Positions 61,919 through 64,000 of a stretch of DNA of 64,000 nucleotides are shown here, piece after piece; position 1 is the stretch's first letter, and every line of letters begins with the position of its first letter. This stretch comes from Nymphaea colorata (Eukaryota > Streptophyta > Magnoliopsida > Nymphaeales > Nymphaeaceae). The DNA lies in the NCBI RefSeq assembly GCF_008831285.2, contig NC_045140.1, positions 18,040,370 to 18,104,369 of the forward strand, given 5' to 3'. The position numbers and the translations under genes were made by a program. The notes beneath the pieces were generated by a model. That model saw only the letters and a program-made list of their open reading frames with translations. It ran no database searches and was not told the origin of the DNA.

Positions 61919-63042
61919 CATTTATGTTTTCTCAAAAACTATTTTTCTTTTTAAAATATTTTTGGCTTGTTGAATCTTACAAGATATTCTAAGAAATGAC
62001 GGAGACTTCACTCGACAAAGTCTGGCCGCAGTTGGGTGGTAACAATCGAGGCCCTACAGCCGCACAGGGACAGGGCCGGCACACCCTGTTTTTGTGCCTA
62101 AGCTACGTTGACGGCAGTTCAAATATTTATGCAAAAAAAAAAAATGTCATAACTTCTTTGCTTACAAACGAGAACTGAAGTACACGAATGAGTAACTATG
62201 CCTACAACTTATATGAAATGGAAAAGAAAGTAGTGACTTAAACGAAGTATTTACTCCGTGGAAACTAAAACGACTGAAAGAGGTACATGGTTTGGGCAGA
62301 GGTTCGAAACTCAGTGTTTGTCCATGTGACAGGTAAATCCAATGTGGATAAACAACGGGGAGCAGGAAGTGTGGTGCAGCAATCATATATATATATATAT
62401 ATATAAAAAAGAAAAGGAGGCCAGAGGAATCTTGAAAGCCCCAAACAACAGTGCAATGTAAGGACGACGGTATATAGTGCTACTGTCCCAAGCGGACTCA
62501 TGTGCTTGTCCTTTCTAGGAGACCCAGCCCATGTGATGGTGCGCCCGACCCCACTTCTCTCAAGCGCTCACATGGCTCGCGACCAACTTGAAGCACAACA
62601 ACATTGCAAGCCCCAAACTTCAAGGTAAGTGAATGATTTTGGAAGTTTTAATATCCCAATAAGTTATGAAGTAGGTTGATCGATGAAAGTCTCCAAAACC
62701 CGAGATCAAAGTTGATGTAGCACGACGACTGCGCCTACATGACCTCACCATCCCGAACCTACCCCACCATACAAGCATACCAGACCCACTAGGGGGTTGG
62801 GGTGGGTCGGTTGCAAGTTCAGGTCAGACCCAACCCATCGACTGTTGTCCTCGTGCTCCTCCCCAGGGCAGCAATGCACATCTTAAGTCATATGGTGTAA
62901 TGTGAAGGGTGAAAAGGTTAAATATCATTCGGCGAAATGTGGCAATGCCGTAATTCTGCATGATTCCAGAGGCATTGGTTCGCAGAAACTGCAGCGTCGT
63001 TTCCGAAAATATCCACTAGAACTTCGTTATTGCTTTTGTGTC
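55620..63042. other. Long gene-poor stretch before the TORTIFOLIA1-like gene
   Basis: No gene I can support. The longest frames (55939-56430, 58053-58508, 60808-61236) lack known motifs and contain low-complexity or stop-flanked sequence. Contents include the second copy of a dispersed repeat (56785-57150) and (TA)n tracts at 58417-58446, 58948-58968, 61878-61902 and 62384-62404. There is a CT-rich run at 60325-60350 and a GGGTTGGGGTGGGTCGG stretch near 62800. Confidence 0.45.
56785..57150. repeat. Dispersed GGATTCAGATT-rich repeat, copy 2
   Basis: Relative of 48220-48520 in the same orientation; see that entry for shared words. Strongly degenerate. Confidence 0.5.
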
Positions 63043-63078
63043 CTTTATACCCGCGAGAAGACTCAAAGCCCTTTAAAA
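63043..63078 (+). promoter_or_regulatory. TATA-like boxes of the TORTIFOLIA1-like gene
   Basis: CTTTATACC (63043-63051) and CCTTTAAAAGC (63070-63080) both resemble TATA boxes. Either would place transcription start about 110-150 bases before the ATG at 63225, in a GC-rich leader that includes a long T run (63180-63196). Confidence 0.4.
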
Positions 63079-63224
63079 GCCCCAGCGACTAACCCAGTCC
63101 ACCCCCGCGCTAATTCTGCTCCCGCCACCGGGAAATTCCTCCGACGAAATTTCCGGCCTTCAACCGAACGAACGAGGTTGTTTTTTTTCTTTTTTCCTGA
63201 GGGGGCAGTCCATTTGATGACACA

Positions 63225-64000
63225 ATGCCGGCCGAGCCCACCATGTATCCGGCGAGCTTCGGCCCCAGATCGGCCGGGAAACGGTCGGCGCTGACGCCGC
63301 AGCAGGCGATCCACGAACTTCGGCAGCGGACGGTCTCCTACCTCAACAAGCTCGCAGATCGAGACACCTTCCGCCTCGCCTCGGCCGAGCTCGAATCGCT
63401 CGCCCGGTCGCTCACTCCGGAACTCTTCTCCCCTTTTCTGTCATGCCTTTCCGACACCGACTCGGAGCAGAAGGCGCCCGTCCGGCGGGAGTGTGCGCGT
63501 CTTCTCGGGACGATGGCCGAGGCGCACGGAGACGCTCTCGCCGGATTCGTGCCGAAAATGGTCGCCGGCGTCCTCCGGCGGCTCAAGGACGCTGATTCGA
63601 GCGTGCGTGCCTCCTGCGCCGAAGCCGTCCGGGCGGTGGCAGAGCGGGTGACTCGGGCGCCTGTGTCGGTGATCCTGAAGCCCCTGATCGACTCGCTCGG
63701 GGAGCAGAGCTACGGCCTGCAAGCAGGTTCGGCCTTGTGTCTCGTATCGGCCATAGAAGGATCGCCCGATCCCGACCCGGCCTACCTGCAGAGAATGGTA
63801 CCGAAGGTGGTGAAGCTGCTGGGGAGCCAGAGCTTCAAGGCGAAGCCTGCCCTCCTAGCGGTCGTGTCCGCGATCATCGGCTCCGGTGCGGCGGAGAGCC
63901 GGGCGGTGCTGGCGTTGCTTGTTCCGGCTGTGACGGAGTGTATGAAGAGCAACGACTGGGCCACGAGGAAGGCGGCGGCTGAGGCGATCTGGCGGCTTGC
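63225..64000 (+). CDS. TORTIFOLIA1/SPIRAL2-like microtubule-associated protein (5' part)
   Basis: The first 258 codons, open to the window end, so the gene is incomplete here. The family consists of plant HEAT-repeat proteins that bind cortical microtubules and influence directional cell growth and organ twisting. Visible N-terminal hallmarks: a short basic lead (SAGKRSALTPQQA), then helical HEAT repeats with LNKLADRDTFRLASAELESL (about 40-60), FSPFLSCLSDTDSEQKAPVR (about 69-88), LGTMAEAHGDAL, RRLKDADSSVR (about 118-128), LKPLIDSLGEQ, FKAKPALL (about 208) and NDWATRKAAAEA near 244-255. Coding GC is far above the surrounding DNA, typical of GC-rich 5' exons in some plant genes. The start is the first ATG of the frame; a second lies six codons on. 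Paralogue class (TOR1, SP2L or TOR1L) cannot be fixed from this part. Confidence 0.88.
   Translation, partial: MPAEPTMYPASFGPRSAGKRSALTPQQAIHELRQRTVSYLNKLADRDTFRLASAELESLARSLTPELFSPFLSCLSDTDSEQKAPVRRECARLLGTMAEAHGDALAGFVPKMVAGVLRRLKDADSSVRASCAEAVRAVAERVTRAPVSVILKPLIDSLGEQSYGLQAGSALCLVSAIEGSPDPDPAYLQRMVPKVVKLLGSQSFKAKPALLAVVSAIIGSGAAESRAVLALLVPAVTECMKSNDWATRKAAAEAIWRL

Overview
This looks like nuclear DNA from a flowering plant. The evidence is plant-type full-length ABCC (MRP) transporter genes with GT-AG introns, a TORTIFOLIA1/SPIRAL2-like HEAT-repeat gene, Ty1/copia retrotransposon remains, AT-rich intergenic DNA and many (TA)n, (CT)n and (CA)n microsatellites. The species cannot be told from the sequence alone. 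There are no bacterial, organellar or CRISPR features. Layout: (1) 0.7-6.4 kb, an intact ten-exon ABCC gene, '+' strand. (2) 7.2-22 kb, gene-poor accessory DNA. It holds a 1.6-kb direct duplication (14.2-15.8 and 17.8-19.4 kb) and a 2.5-kb element with very similar ~460-bp inverted arms (19.46-21.98 kb) that carries a second, nested inverted repeat. (3) 22.1-28.5 kb, a GC-rich promoter-like leader followed by a short candidate exon. That exon is split by a decayed Ty1/copia element (23.34-28.38 kb, '-' strand) flanked by TGCTT on both sides. (4) 28.6-29.2 kb, a second, older copia fragment on '+'. It abuts (5) 29.2-34.5 kb, a 5'-truncated, frameshifted ABCC pseudogene that is a duplicate of gene 1. 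(6) 37.3-43.3 kb, a third ABCC gene, intact and more diverged, with the same ten-exon plan. (7) 46.6-47.6 kb, a small candidate '-' strand gene. (8) 50.2-51.4 kb, isolated exon-like pieces on '-'. (9) 51.5-63 kb, mostly non-coding DNA with tandem repeats. (10) 63.2 kb to the end, the first 258 codons of a GC-rich TORTIFOLIA1-like gene that runs off the window.

The core is a tandem ABCC family: two full-length copies (1492 and 1486 residues by my splicing) and one pseudogene. The duplicated block (about 1.75-7.21 kb copied to 29.22-35.25 kb) includes the gene-1 3' flank. These proteins should be membrane export pumps of the ABCC3-like plant class, probably at the vacuolar membrane. Substrates cannot be read from sequence.

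The most unusual object is a 570-bp LTR-type insertion (30411-30980) inside the pseudogene's first nucleotide-binding-domain exon. It has TG...CA ends and a perfect 5-bp target duplication (TGTTG). Between one full LTR and the last 114 bp of a second LTR it carries 165 bp of ABCC NBD2 coding sequence in antisense, closest to the very pseudogene it sits in. Any transcript across the pseudogene would hold matched sense and antisense NBD2 segments. That makes it a candidate natural source of small RNAs against the neighbouring ABCC genes. The structure is visible in the sequence; the regulatory role is inference.
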